Of a DNA stretch of 5,610 nt, positions 1-5,610 are shown in pieces. Below the pieces are notes generated by a model that did not search any database, had not been told where the DNA came from, and saw nothing but the letters and a program-made list of their open reading frames with translations. The stretch is from assembly GCA_019348475.1 (NCBI GenBank), contig JAHWJJ010000324.1:1-5610 (forward strand). The letters are read 5' to 3'. This DNA comes from Gemmatimonadota bacterium (GTDB lineage Bacteria; Gemmatimonadota; Gemmatimonadetes; Longimicrobiales; Longimicrobiaceae). A program made the translations under genes and the position numbers. Every line of letters begins with the position of its first letter. Position 1 is the stretch's first letter.

Positions 1-455
1 AGGCGCTGGAAGACGCCGAGCGCCGCGGGGCCCTCGCGCAAAAGGCCGGCGACGCCGAGACGGCGCGCATCGCCGGCGAGTTCGCGGAGCGGCACCGCAG
101 GCGGGTGGCGGTGCTGGAAGACAAGGCGCGCGCCGCCCGCGCCGAGCAGGAGCTGCGCGCGCAGGAGGTGCAGGACATGATGCGCCGCTACAAGGAGGCC
201 GACGCCAACCGCTTCGTCCTGCTGAACGAGGTGCGCCGCGCGCAGAGCCAGGCGCGCCTGGACGACATCGCCGGGGCCAGGGCGTTCGACGACTTTGGCC
301 GCGCCGCGGAGAAGATAGAGACGGAGATGGCGTACGAGCAGGCGCTCGAGGAGCTGGAGGACCTCGCCGGTCCCCCGCCGCCGCCGCGCCCCTCCAGCGA
401 GGATGCCGTCGAAGCCCGCCTGCAGGAGATGAAGCGGCGGATGGGACTCGGCTAG
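1..455 (+). CDS. PspA/IM30 family protein, C-terminal part (5' end outside the window)
   Basis: The frame is open from nucleotide 3 to the TAG at 453-455, giving 150 residues without the true N-terminus. The protein is almost all charged helix (Ala, Glu, Arg, Lys, Gln), as expected for a coiled coil. The order of segments matches PspA/IM30: long helices rich in EQELRAQ and RYKEAD, then the ARAFDDFGRAAEKIE stretch, which corresponds to the 'AMARFESFERRIDQMEAE' part of E. coli PspA. After it come a Pro-rich linker (PPPPPRPSSED) and a short final helix EARLQEMKRRMG, like the C-terminal 'AQLKAKMK' of PspA. Known members form ESCRT-III-like oligomers on the inner face of the cytoplasmic membrane and protect it under stress. 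An internal ATG at 105 is not the real start, because homologous sequence continues upstream of it. No psp regulator is visible. It converges with etfA. Confidence 0.75.
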   Translation, partial: ALEDAERRGALAQKAGDAETARIAGEFAERHRRRVAVLEDKARAARAEQELRAQEVQDMMRRYKEADANRFVLLNEVRRAQSQARLDDIAGARAFDDFGRAAEKIETEMAYEQALEELEDLAGPPPPPRPSSEDAVEARLQEMKRRMGLG

Positions 456-536
456 TTCCGATCGCTCTGCAGTGGTGGAGCGGAATGGAGGCGGCGGTCC
501 TCCCGGGGGATCTGGCACTTGTTTTCGACAGCCACG

Positions 537-568
537 AAAAAGGGACGCGAGCACCGGCCCGCGTCCCT
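537..568 (-). terminator. Intrinsic terminator of the etfBA operon
   Basis: A perfect 9-bp inverted repeat (AGGGACGCG at 541-549 and CGCGTCCCT at 560-568) has a 10-base loop. Read on the minus strand the stem is followed directly by a TTTTT run (541-537), the classic Rho-independent layout. It starts 29 bases after the etfA stop codon. On the plus strand no T run follows the stem, so it serves the minus strand and not the convergent PspA-like gene. Confidence 0.85.
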
Positions 569-597
569 CATCGTCCCACTCGTCCTGCGGGGACGGC

Positions 598-1581
598 TTA
601 CGCCATCATCTTGCGCACTTCCTCGGTCATGCGCGGCAGGATTTCGAACAGGTCGCCCACGATGCCGTAGTCGGCGGTCTTGAAGATGGGCGCCTCGGGG
701 TCCTTGTTGATGGCGACGATGTAGCGCGAGGTGCGCATGCCGGCCAGGTGCTGGATGGCGCCCGAGATCCCGACGGCGATGTACAGGGTGGGGGCCACCG
801 TCTTTCCCGTCTGCCCCACCTGCTCGCTGTGCGGCCGCCACCCCGCGTCCACCACCGCGCGCGACGCGCCCACCGCCGCCTTGCCGCCGAACGCGTCCGC
901 CAGCTCCTCCAGCAGCTTGAAGTTGTCCGGGCTCTGCAGCCCGCGCCCGCCGGAGATGACGATGGGCGCCTCGCCCACGTCCATCTTTTCGGCCGCGCCG
1001 GCCTTGATCTCGCGGACGATGGCGCCGAAGTCGGCCTGGTTCACCGACACGTCCAGCGTCTGCACCTCGCCGGCCTTCGCGTTCTCGGCGGGGAGAAAGA
1101 CGTTGGGGCGCAGCGAGAACACCGCCGGCGTGCCCGTGGCCGCCACCTGCGCGATCAGCTTGCCGGCGTACTCGGGGCGGGTGGCGACGATCTGCCCGTC
1201 CTGCACCTCCACTCCCGTGCAGTCGCTGGCGTAGCCCACGCCCAGCCGCGCCGCCACCCGCGGCGCAAGGTCGCGCCCCAGCGCGCTGGCGGGAAAGAGG
1301 GCGGCCTCGCAGCCGTGCTCCTGGATGAAGCCGGTGATCACGGTGGTGAAGCCCTCCGCCGAGTAGTGCGCAAAGGCGTCGCTCTCGCCCACGAACACCT
1401 TGTCCGCGCCGTAGCGGCCCAGCTCGGCGGCCGCGCCGGCGGTGCCGGGGCCGCCCAGGAGCACGGCGTGCACCTCGGTGCCCAGCGCGTCGGCCAGGGT
1501 GCGGGCGGCGGTCACCACCTCGTGGGCCACCTTGCGGATTTCACCGTCGCGCGTCTCCGCGAACGCGAAAATGCCTGGCAT
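598..1581 (-). CDS. etfA: Electron transfer flavoprotein subunit alpha
   Basis: This is the FAD-binding subunit of the cytoplasmic ETF heterodimer, which accepts electrons from FAD dehydrogenases and passes them to ETF:quinone oxidoreductase. It has 327 residues, close to the human protein (333). The N-terminal domain (about 1-190) starts [13 protein letters not shown]. The C-terminal FAD domain (about 205-327) carries the full PROSITE ETF-alpha signature at 266-292, with key residues [13 protein letters not shown] and AIN. FAD-contact residues known from the human protein align with a constant offset of 8: S240, R241, T258 in GQTGKT, H278, N292 and D310. The ATG is preceded by GAGAGGA (1588-1594) with a 6-base spacer, which supports this start. 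It lies 140 bases downstream of etfB in the same direction, and a terminator follows. No defect is visible. The sequence fits group I ETF rather than the FixB type. Confidence 0.97.
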   Translation of the reverse strand: MPGIFAFAETRDGEIRKVAHEVVTAARTLADALGTEVHAVLLGGPGTAGAAAELGRYGADKVFVGESDAFAHYSAEGFTTVITGFIQEHGCEAALFPASALGRDLAPRVAARLGVGYASDCTGVEVQDGQIVATRPEYAGKLIAQVAATGTPAVFSLRPNVFLPAENAKAGEVQTLDVSVNQADFGAIVREIKAGAAEKMDVGEAPIVISGGRGLQSPDNFKLLEELADAFGGKAAVGASRAVVDAGWRPHSEQVGQTGKTVAPTLYIAVGISGAIQHLAGMRTSRYIVAINKDPEAPIFKTADYGIVGDLFEILPRMTEEVRKMMA

Positions 1582-1616
1582 TTCGGGTCCTCTCAGGCGT
1601 TGGAATTCAGAACTGA

Positions 1617-1716
1617 GGGAACAGGGAATAGGGAATAGCCTGCAAAGACCGCTCGGGCCGACGTCGGCACGTCAGCGCGGTCTTCTTCTGTTCCCTGTTC
1701 GCCGTTCCCGATTCCC
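1617..1716. repeat. Paired heptamer repeats flanking a hairpin in the etfB-etfA spacer
   Basis: Three tandem heptamers on the plus strand (GGGAACA, GGGAATA, GGGAATA; 1617-1637) face four tandem heptamers on the minus strand (GGGAATC, GGGAACG, GCGAACA, GGGAACA; 1716-1689). The consensus is GGGAAYN. The two blocks contain a perfect 10-bp inverted repeat (GAACAGGGAA 1619-1628 with TTCCCTGTTC 1691-1700). Between them sit a second inverted repeat (AAGACCGC 1645-1652 with GCGGTCTT 1677-1684) and, inside that, the 12-bp palindrome GCCGACGTCGGC (1657-1668). The etfBA message would fold here into a nested stem. No T run suited to full termination follows on the minus strand. It may be a dispersed repeat element, an mRNA-stability element or a partial attenuator. 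Confidence 0.75.
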
Positions 1717-1721
1717 TGCCG

Positions 1722-2471
<750 letters not shown>

Positions 2472-2477
2472 GCGCAT

Positions 2478-2484
2478 CTCCCTT
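2478..2484 (-). promoter_or_regulatory. Ribosome binding site of etfB (decides the start)
   Basis: AAGGGAG on the minus strand lies 6 bases before GTG (2471-2469) but directly touches ATG (2477-2475). The spacing favours the GTG start, two codons inside the longer reading. Confidence 0.6.
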
Positions 2485-2499
2485 GGCTCGGATGGTCGC

Positions 2500-2520
2500 C
2501 GGAGCCCCCCGGCGGCTCCG
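2500..2520 (-). other. Stem-loop at the predicted 5' end of the etfBA message
   Basis: CGGAGCC (minus 2520-2514) pairs over 7 bp with GGCTCCG (2506-2500) around the loop GCCGGGG. With the transcription start predicted near 2523, this hairpin would begin within a few bases of the mRNA 5' end and leave the etfB ribosome binding site free. Such 5'-terminal hairpins are known to stabilise messages, as in E. coli ompA. A role here is inferred. A second 7-bp pairing (2507-2513 with 2523-2529) competes with it but would mostly lie upstream of the start point. Confidence 0.45.
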
Positions 2521-2529
2521 AAGCCGGGG

Positions 2530-2558
2530 AGTATACGCGGCCCATCCCCTCCCGGCAA
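2530..2558 (-). promoter_or_regulatory. Sigma70-type promoter of etfBA
   Basis: On the minus strand TTGCCG (2558-2553; 4 of 6 matches to TTGACA) is followed after exactly 17 bases by TATACT (2535-2530; 5 of 6 matches to TATAAT). The predicted start is near 2523, giving a 5' leader of about 50 bases before the etfB GTG. This is the best promoter match seen in the window and stands out from GC-rich surroundings. Confidence 0.7.
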
Positions 2559-2591
2559 CCCGTTTGGGCCCGGATTTCCAGGGGAATTTCG

Positions 2592-2612
2592 CGTTCGGAT
2601 GTTCGTTCGGAT
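2592..2612. repeat. Two direct repeats CGTTCGGAT upstream of the etfBA promoter
   Basis: Two identical 9-mers start 12 bases apart, roughly one helical turn. They sit about 70 to 90 bases upstream of the predicted etfBA start point, a usual place for an activator site. No regulator gene is nearby, so any function is a guess. Confidence 0.4.
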
Positions 2613-2670
2613 CTCCGCCGCGCCCGTGCCGATACAAGCGGCGGCCTCGCATCCACCGCACACGCAGACG

Positions 2671-2691
2671 GGCCGCCCCGAGAGGGCGGCC
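2671..2691 (-). terminator. Strong hairpin downstream of the exported-protein cluster, possible terminator
   Basis: GGCCGCCC (2671-2678) and GGGCGGCC (2684-2691) form a perfect 8-bp stem with the loop CGAGA. It lies 125 bases past the stop of the SH3b lipoprotein gene. Neither strand has a T run after the stem, so it is not a standard intrinsic terminator. It could protect mRNA 3' ends or insulate etfBA from the upstream cluster. Confidence 0.35.
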
Positions 2692-2701
2692 TGATTGGTG
2701 T

Positions 2702-2727
2702 CGATTCCCTGCCCCTGCCGTTCCCGA
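2702..2727. repeat. Second copy of repeat segments seen in the etfB-etfA spacer
   Basis: CGATTCCCTGCC (2702-2713) is identical to 1709-1720, and GCCGTTCCCGA (2717-2727) is identical to 1701-1711, but the two pieces occur in swapped order. Both copies are intergenic. This suggests a dispersed or rearranging repeat family built from GGGAAYN-like units. Confidence 0.5.
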
Positions 2728-2816
2728 CGCGCACCGTGCGCCCGGCTCGTGGACCGGCGCGCGCATTCAGGGGCACCATCAGACCGGTTGCGGTCGCGCC
2801 CAGTCCGCGAGCGCGA

Positions 2817-3344
2817 TCAGTCGCAGTACGAGCGGTCCACGTAGCGCTTGTTCCCCGAAGCCGTGTACGTGTAGCACCCGCCGCGCGGCCCGCGGTGGTA
2901 CTGCCGCTCCGCGCTGGCGGACGGCGACGCACGCCGCGCACCCTGCTTTGCCTCCCCGTCCGCCGGCGCATAGGAGCGGACGTCGTCGCTCGCGCGGTAC
3001 AGGTAGCCGATCCGCGCGCCGGCGGCGTCGATTACCGGCGCCCAGCCGTTCGCGTCTTTGGCCCCCAGCTGCACCTGCGCTCCCCGCGACAGCACCCGCA
3101 CCAGCGCCGCGGATTCGTCCGGCTCGGTGCGGACGCTCAGGGTGCCATGCAGATGGAAGGTGCTCCGCTCGCCCGTATACTGCTCGGCCGCGCGGGGCGA
3201 TGCGGGCTCCGCCGTGAAGGCGGACGTGCCGGCGTCGCTGTGGCTGCTGGAGATCCGCGGATCTCCGTCACCCGCGCCTTCCGCGCCACAGGCGGACAGG
3301 AGCAGGACGAGGACGAGTGCGACGGGATTTCGCGCGATGCTCAT
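2817..3344 (-). CDS. Putative lipoprotein with SH3b domain and PBCV-type basic adaptor C-terminus
   Basis: The 175-residue protein starts MSIARNPVALVLVLLLSACG: a short basic region, a hydrophobic core and the lipobox L16-S17-A18-C19, so it should be lipidated and anchored outside the inner membrane. A low-complexity linker follows (about 20-63). A bacterial SH3 fold covers about 64-123, with 'LSVRTEPDESAALVRVLSRG' and 'NGWAPVIDAAGARIGYLYRAS', typical of domains that bind cell wall or peptides. The end, 149-174, has RGPRGGCYTYTASGNKRYVD with C157 and C174, matching the PBCV-specific basic adaptor family as I recall it. The ATG at 3344 is chosen because it directly precedes the signal peptide. 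The frame stays open upstream to 3488, but that part overlaps the cysteine-rich gene in another frame. No good ribosome binding site is seen. It is last in a likely three-gene unit. The exact function is unknown. Confidence 0.85.
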   Translation of the reverse strand: MSIARNPVALVLVLLLSACGAEGAGDGDPRISSSHSDAGTSAFTAEPASPRAAEQYTGERSTFHLHGTLSVRTEPDESAALVRVLSRGAQVQLGAKDANGWAPVIDAAGARIGYLYRASDDVRSYAPADGEAKQGARRASPSASAERQYHRGPRGGCYTYTASGNKRYVDRSYCD

Positions 3345-3391
3345 GGAGGGGCTCACTGGAAGGAAGGTGGAAGTTCGTCCGTGCTGGCTGA

Positions 3392-3599
3392 TCAGCCATT
3401 GCACGCACAGCCGCCGGACATTCGGCACGTGTCGCTCTTCGAGATGCAGGTGTCGCCGCACGTGCCCGTACGGCAGACCTTGCAGCATCCGCCGCTCACC
3501 GTAGGGCCTTGCTCACAACCTGTGAGTAGCGGGCCGGCACCGGCCAGCAGCGAGGCGCTGAAGATGGATACGCAGGCTCAGCCGCCGCGGTGCAGCCAT
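3392..3599 (-). CDS. Very small cysteine-rich putative lipoprotein, 5' end apparently frameshifted
   Basis: A reading frame ending at the TGA 3392-3394 encodes SIFSASLLAGAGPLLTGCEQ (from about 3568), a hydrophobic stretch ending in a lipobox (L-T-G-C, Cys codon 3515-3517). A mature part with eight cysteines follows, spaced CC-x2-C-x4-C-x3-C-x6-C-x5-C-x-C, including GGCCKVC, CGDTCIS and GGCACNG. This frame is closed upstream by TGA at 3578-3580 and has no ATG or GTG before the signal region. A start with a basic n-region, MAAPRRLSLR, exists at ATG 3599 in another frame. Dropping one base near 3569 would join the two into a protein of about 68 residues. So either the gene carries a one-base insertion or the sequence has an error. 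GTG at 3499 could start a 35-residue unexported form. I recall similar small CCKxC...CGDxCI...GCAC lipoproteins in other bacteria, without known function. Confidence 0.55.
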
Positions 3600-3641
3600 G
3601 CCGATCAGAGAACTGTGCGGCCCCGGGCGCCCCCCCCCGGG

Positions 3642-3917
3642 TCACGCTCGCCGCCGCGGGGGCCGCGGCTCGCATCCGCTTCCGTCGCGGTCGCGGTCGA
3701 AGCCGTGCGGGTCGGGGTCCGCGACGTCGTGCCGCACGCGAAAGGGCTTGCGGCCGGTGACGTCGGGGCAGTCGAGGTCGGGCGGAGCGTGCGGGATGCA
3801 GAAGTCCGGATAGGACGGATGGCAGCGCTGCCGCGCCGCCGGTGCCGCCGCCGCGCCGAAGCTGACCACGATCGCGAACACGGCCGCCGCGAGGACGCTC
3901 GAAACAAACATGCGCAT
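3642..3917 (-). CDS. Small secreted protein with Excalibur calcium-binding-type domain
   Basis: The 91-residue protein begins MRMFVSSVLAAAVFAIVVSFGAAAAPA, a signal peptide with likely cleavage after an A-x-A near residue 25-27. The mature part carries four cysteines (C32, C40, C50, C82) in the known arrangement CHPSYPDFCIP...DLDCPDV...GFDRDRDGSGCE. The end holds the Excalibur signature D74-x-D76-x-D78-G-x-G-C-E, an EF-hand-like calcium loop closed by disulfides. This module often follows secreted staphylococcal-type nuclease domains; here it stands alone. ATG codons at 3917 and 3911 are both possible starts; the first adds an Arg to the n-region. GCAGG lies somewhat far upstream. It is first in a probable unit with the two lipoprotein genes, 42 bases before the ATG at 3599, with a nine-C run just past its stop. 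Confidence 0.82.
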   Translation of the reverse strand: MRMFVSSVLAAAVFAIVVSFGAAAAPAARQRCHPSYPDFCIPHAPPDLDCPDVTGRKPFRVRHDVADPDPHGFDRDRDGSGCEPRPPRRRA

Positions 3918-4467
3918 GATGATCGGGGCCTGCTACGAAAGGAATCGTCAGCACAGAAGATGAAGAGCACCGATTGCGACACTTCCGTACCATAGTGGTC
4001 GCGGCGCCGCGGCACAATGGTCTCCTGCGGCGAACGCGCGGCCGTGGGCGATGGCGGACGGATGCTCCCCGCCCGTCGCGGCTCGGAAAGGTAGTGCGCA
4101 TCCATGCGAGACCCGCGGCGTCTGCGGCCCGGGCTCCGCCTCCCACGTCCACCCGCGGGCCGGCGCGGCCCGGCCCGGGGCTGCGCACGGTGTCGCGGCG
4201 ACGGCGAGCAGCGCGAAACGCCCACCGGCGCGCCGCCGGGCACGCGTCCATCGGGCGAAGCAGGATCCAGTACTGTCCGCACGAGGAGCGGCACACCTGC
4301 TGTGCCTGCACCTTCCGGAATCGTCGGCCATGCGTCAGTCGTCGTGCGCCGCACGGGCGCACCGGGCGGGTCCCGACGTACGATGCAGCGCGTTCCCGAC
4401 AGTGGCGCCCGCCGTGCCGGCGCAGCTTGGGAGCTGAGCTCTTTTTCTTTCGCGTGCAAACGAGGGG
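3918..4467. other. Intergenic region without a convincing gene
   Basis: These 550 bases separate two divergent genes. Long open frames exist on both strands, but all are Arg-, Pro- and Ala-rich translations typical of GC-rich non-coding DNA, and none has a recognisable domain. A minus-strand stretch near 4270-4310 reads VQAQQVCRSSCGQYWILL, which looks somewhat peptide-like but has no leader or start. A 5-bp hairpin (CAGCT/AGCTG, 4424-4437) followed by CTTTTTCTTT lies just before the 4468 gene and is too weak to call a terminator. Confidence 0.5.
3989..4017 (-). promoter_or_regulatory. Weak candidate promoter of the exported-protein cluster
   Basis: On the minus strand TTGTGC (4017-4012) and TATGGT (3994-3989) are separated by 17 bases, matching the sigma70 consensus at 3 and 4 of 6 positions. 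The predicted start near 3982 gives a leader of about 65 bases before the Excalibur gene. It is the best candidate in this stretch but could occur by chance. Confidence 0.3.
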
Positions 4468-4785
4468 ATGACGACGGTGGCTCAACCCGTCCAGACCCGC
4501 TGGACCGCGCGGGCAGTGGCCGCCGCGCTGATCGCCGCGACCCTGAACGTGGCGCTCTACCTGGCGGGCGTGGCGGCGGGCGTGTTCGAGACGCTCACGC
4601 TGGTCCCGGCGGGACGGGTCGTGTTCGGCTGGATCGCCGGCGTGGCGCTGCTCCTTTCCTTCGCGGCGCCGTTGGCCATGCCGGCATGGACGCGGCCGCA
4701 GATCCTGCTGCTGGAAGTGATGCACGTGGTGGTTGCCGCCCCGGTATGGACCGTCGTGCGGATCGGTGAGCGGGAGGCGGCGTGA
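4468..4785 (+). CDS. Small integral membrane protein, DUF6069-like
   Basis: The 105-residue protein has three hydrophobic segments at about 14-38, 51-70 and 78-97. The segments WIAGVALLLSFAAPLAM and ILLLEVMHVVVAAPVWTVVR match my memory of the last two helices of DUF6069-type proteins, which usually have four helices and 130-150 residues. The protein passes from TLVPAGR (44-50) straight into VVFGWIAGVA, so the usual second helix and its following loop seem to be missing. The function of the family is unknown; a role in the cytoplasmic membrane is all that can be said. The ATG touches GAGGGG (4462-4467), a close but acceptable ribosome binding site; GTG at 4477 is an alternative with better spacing. 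No partner gene is adjacent in the same direction. The family call rests on recalled sequence patterns. Confidence 0.7.
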   Translation: MTTVAQPVQTRWTARAVAAALIAATLNVALYLAGVAAGVFETLTLVPAGRVVFGWIAGVALLLSFAAPLAMPAWTRPQILLLEVMHVVVAAPVWTVVRIGEREAA

Positions 4786-5139
4786 CCGGGGGTCAGCGGC
4801 GCGACGGTCAACGTGGGTAACGGGGTCTGGCGGATGCTGGGCCCCGCCCGCGCCCGCCGCGCCGTGCAGTCCGCAAACCGGCCCCTGTGCGTCGACCCGC
4901 GCGACCGGTCGCCGATCGCACACGGCGTGCAGACGCTCATGAAGCTCCACCGCGCGAGACGGGGCTGATGGCGGGCCAATGGCCGGACTCGGCGCTTGAT
5001 GTTCTGCTTGCGCGTATTTGAAGGCCGTCCCGTTTCACTCCACGGGCCGGCCGGAGGCGGGTGGACGGCTTTTCGGGCGGGTGCGTACGCCGCGAGGGCG
5101 TGTGCGGCCACGGCGGTGGTGAGCCTCGAGCGATCCCCA
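4786..5139. other. Intergenic region, nothing convincing
   Basis: The frame of the membrane protein gene stays open after its stop as far as TGA 4966-4968. A GTG at 4813 or ATG at 4834 could start a 51- or 44-residue protein ending TLMKLHRARRG, but there is no ribosome binding site and no recognised motif. A GTG at 4782 overlapping the stop gives only 12 codons. A 7-bp inverted repeat (GCCGTCC 5024-5030, GGACGGC 5063-5069) followed by TTTT is a poor terminator candidate because of its 32-base loop. Minus-strand sequence at 5085-5123 may be a remnant of the broken gene to the right. Confidence 0.4.
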
Positions 5140-5610
5140 TCAGCCGAGCCCGCGGAAGAACGCGGAGCCGCACCAGCCGCCGGTTCCGTCCTCCCGCTCC
5201 AGCAGAAGGCGGGCGATTCGCTCGCATGACCGCTCGCCCGCGCCCGAGCGCACCGCCACCAGGAGTGCCGTCGCGAGGTCCGTGTCGGTTGCGGCCGGCG
5301 TGGCCAGGCACCGCGCGCGCTCCACCACATCCGGGCGGACGTCCCGGACGAGAAGCGCCGTGCGAAGCCGCACGGGAAGGGTGGCGACGAGGTACGGGAG
5401 CGACAGCGGAGGAAGGTAGTACGGCGTACCGTCGTGCCAGGCGGGGTCGGCCAGGGCCCGCCGGATGGCGCGACCGTTTCGCCGCAGCCGACGGTGTTGC
5501 GGTGAAGGAACCGCAGCACGTTCTCGCGGATCCACGGATCCACGTCGTTCGCCGCGGCAGGGTCCGCGCGCAGCCAGGTCTCGAACAGCCCGCCACGGCG
5601 CGGACGCACG
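5140..5610 (-). pseudogene. Frameshifted 3' part of a prenyltransferase/squalene-oxidase-repeat-like protein (5' end outside the window)
   Basis: From the right edge down to about 5470 one minus-strand frame reads GLFETWLRADPAAANDVDPW, then NVLRFLHRNTVGCGETV, resembling the 'VDPxVNxNVLxYL' part of alpha/alpha-toroid terpene-cyclase-like proteins. The homologous reading then moves to another frame: IRRALADPAWHDGTPYYLPP, LSLPYLVATLPVR, TDLATALLVAVRSG and ARLLLEREDGTGGWCGSAFF, up to the TGA at 5140-5142. A net loss of one base (modulo three) near 5467-5471, in a GCGCC run, explains the switch. Just past the stop, the first frame again reads LTTAVAAHALAAY (5123-5085), like the usual C-terminal 'LTTALxLEALAR' of such proteins. 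A second, compensating shift near 5145 is therefore possible. It is likely a decayed gene; two sequencing errors are an alternative. The substrate cannot be inferred. Confidence 0.5.

Larger units (their letters stand above)
2478..2816. other. Intergenic region between etfB and the SH3b lipoprotein gene
   Basis: These 339 bases hold no convincing gene. They contain the etfBA ribosome binding site, leader hairpin and promoter, two direct repeats CGTTCGGAT (2592-2600 and 2604-2612), a strong GC hairpin (2671-2691) and a fragment of the same repeat family found in the etfB-etfA spacer (2702-2727). The remaining part, about 2728-2816, shows nothing recognisable. Confidence 0.6.

Noticed and set aside
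472..1638. A 388-codon open frame on the plus strand
   Set aside because: It is the exact antisense of etfA, which has complete family signatures on the other strand.
2472..2663. N-terminal extension of etfB up to ATG 2663
   Set aside because: It would include the promoter and leader, has no homology to the EtfB N-terminus, and the family begins at the M-K-x-x-V-C-V-K segment.
3345..3488. N-terminal extension of the SH3b lipoprotein to ATG 3488
   Set aside because: It would bury the signal peptide and lipobox in the middle of the protein and reads the cysteine-rich gene in a wrong frame.
4270..4310. Possible ribosomally made peptide (VQAQQVCRSSCGQYWILL) on the minus strand
   Set aside because: No leader-like sequence or usable start codon precedes it in frame, and no modification enzyme lies in the window.
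3496..4950. A 484-codon open frame on the minus strand
   Set aside because: It covers the Excalibur gene in another frame and runs antisense to the membrane protein gene. The translation is low in complexity and has no recognisable domain.

Overview
The window is very GC-rich (about 70% by eye) with dense, short-spaced genes. The gene content fits a GC-rich, didermic, environmental bacterium, and the overall look resembles Gemmatimonadota of the Longimicrobium type. That assignment is an inference from style and from recalled relatives, not from a marker gene.

Layout from left to right. (1) Positions 1-455, plus strand: the C-terminal part of a PspA/IM30-family coiled-coil protein, cut by the window edge. 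(2) Positions 537-2558, minus strand: a complete electron transfer flavoprotein operon, etfB then etfA. It has a good sigma70-type promoter (2530-2558), a start-deciding ribosome binding site, a structured 140-base spacer built of heptamer repeats, and a strong intrinsic terminator (537-568). ETF collects electrons from FAD dehydrogenases such as acyl-CoA dehydrogenases and passes them to the quinone pool. No dehydrogenase or ETF:quinone oxidoreductase lies in the window. (3) Positions 2817-3917, minus strand: three small exported proteins in a row with gaps of about 45 bases. In transcription order these are an Excalibur-domain protein with a signal peptide, a very small cysteine-rich lipoprotein whose start and body lie in different frames, and a lipoprotein with an SH3b domain and a PBCV-type basic adaptor C-terminus. 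This is the most interesting part of the window, because all three look like envelope or secreted modules without an enzyme.

(4) Positions 3918-4467: no convincing gene, only a weak candidate promoter for the exported cluster. (5) Positions 4468-4785, plus strand: a small DUF6069-like membrane protein that seems one membrane segment short. (6) Positions 4786-5139: nothing convincing. (7) Positions 5140-5610, minus strand: the 3' part of a gene resembling prenyltransferase/squalene-oxidase repeat proteins, broken by at least one frameshift and cut by the right edge.

The ETF operon is ordinary core metabolism. The right half (from about 2.8 kb) looks like accessory DNA with small exported proteins and decaying genes.
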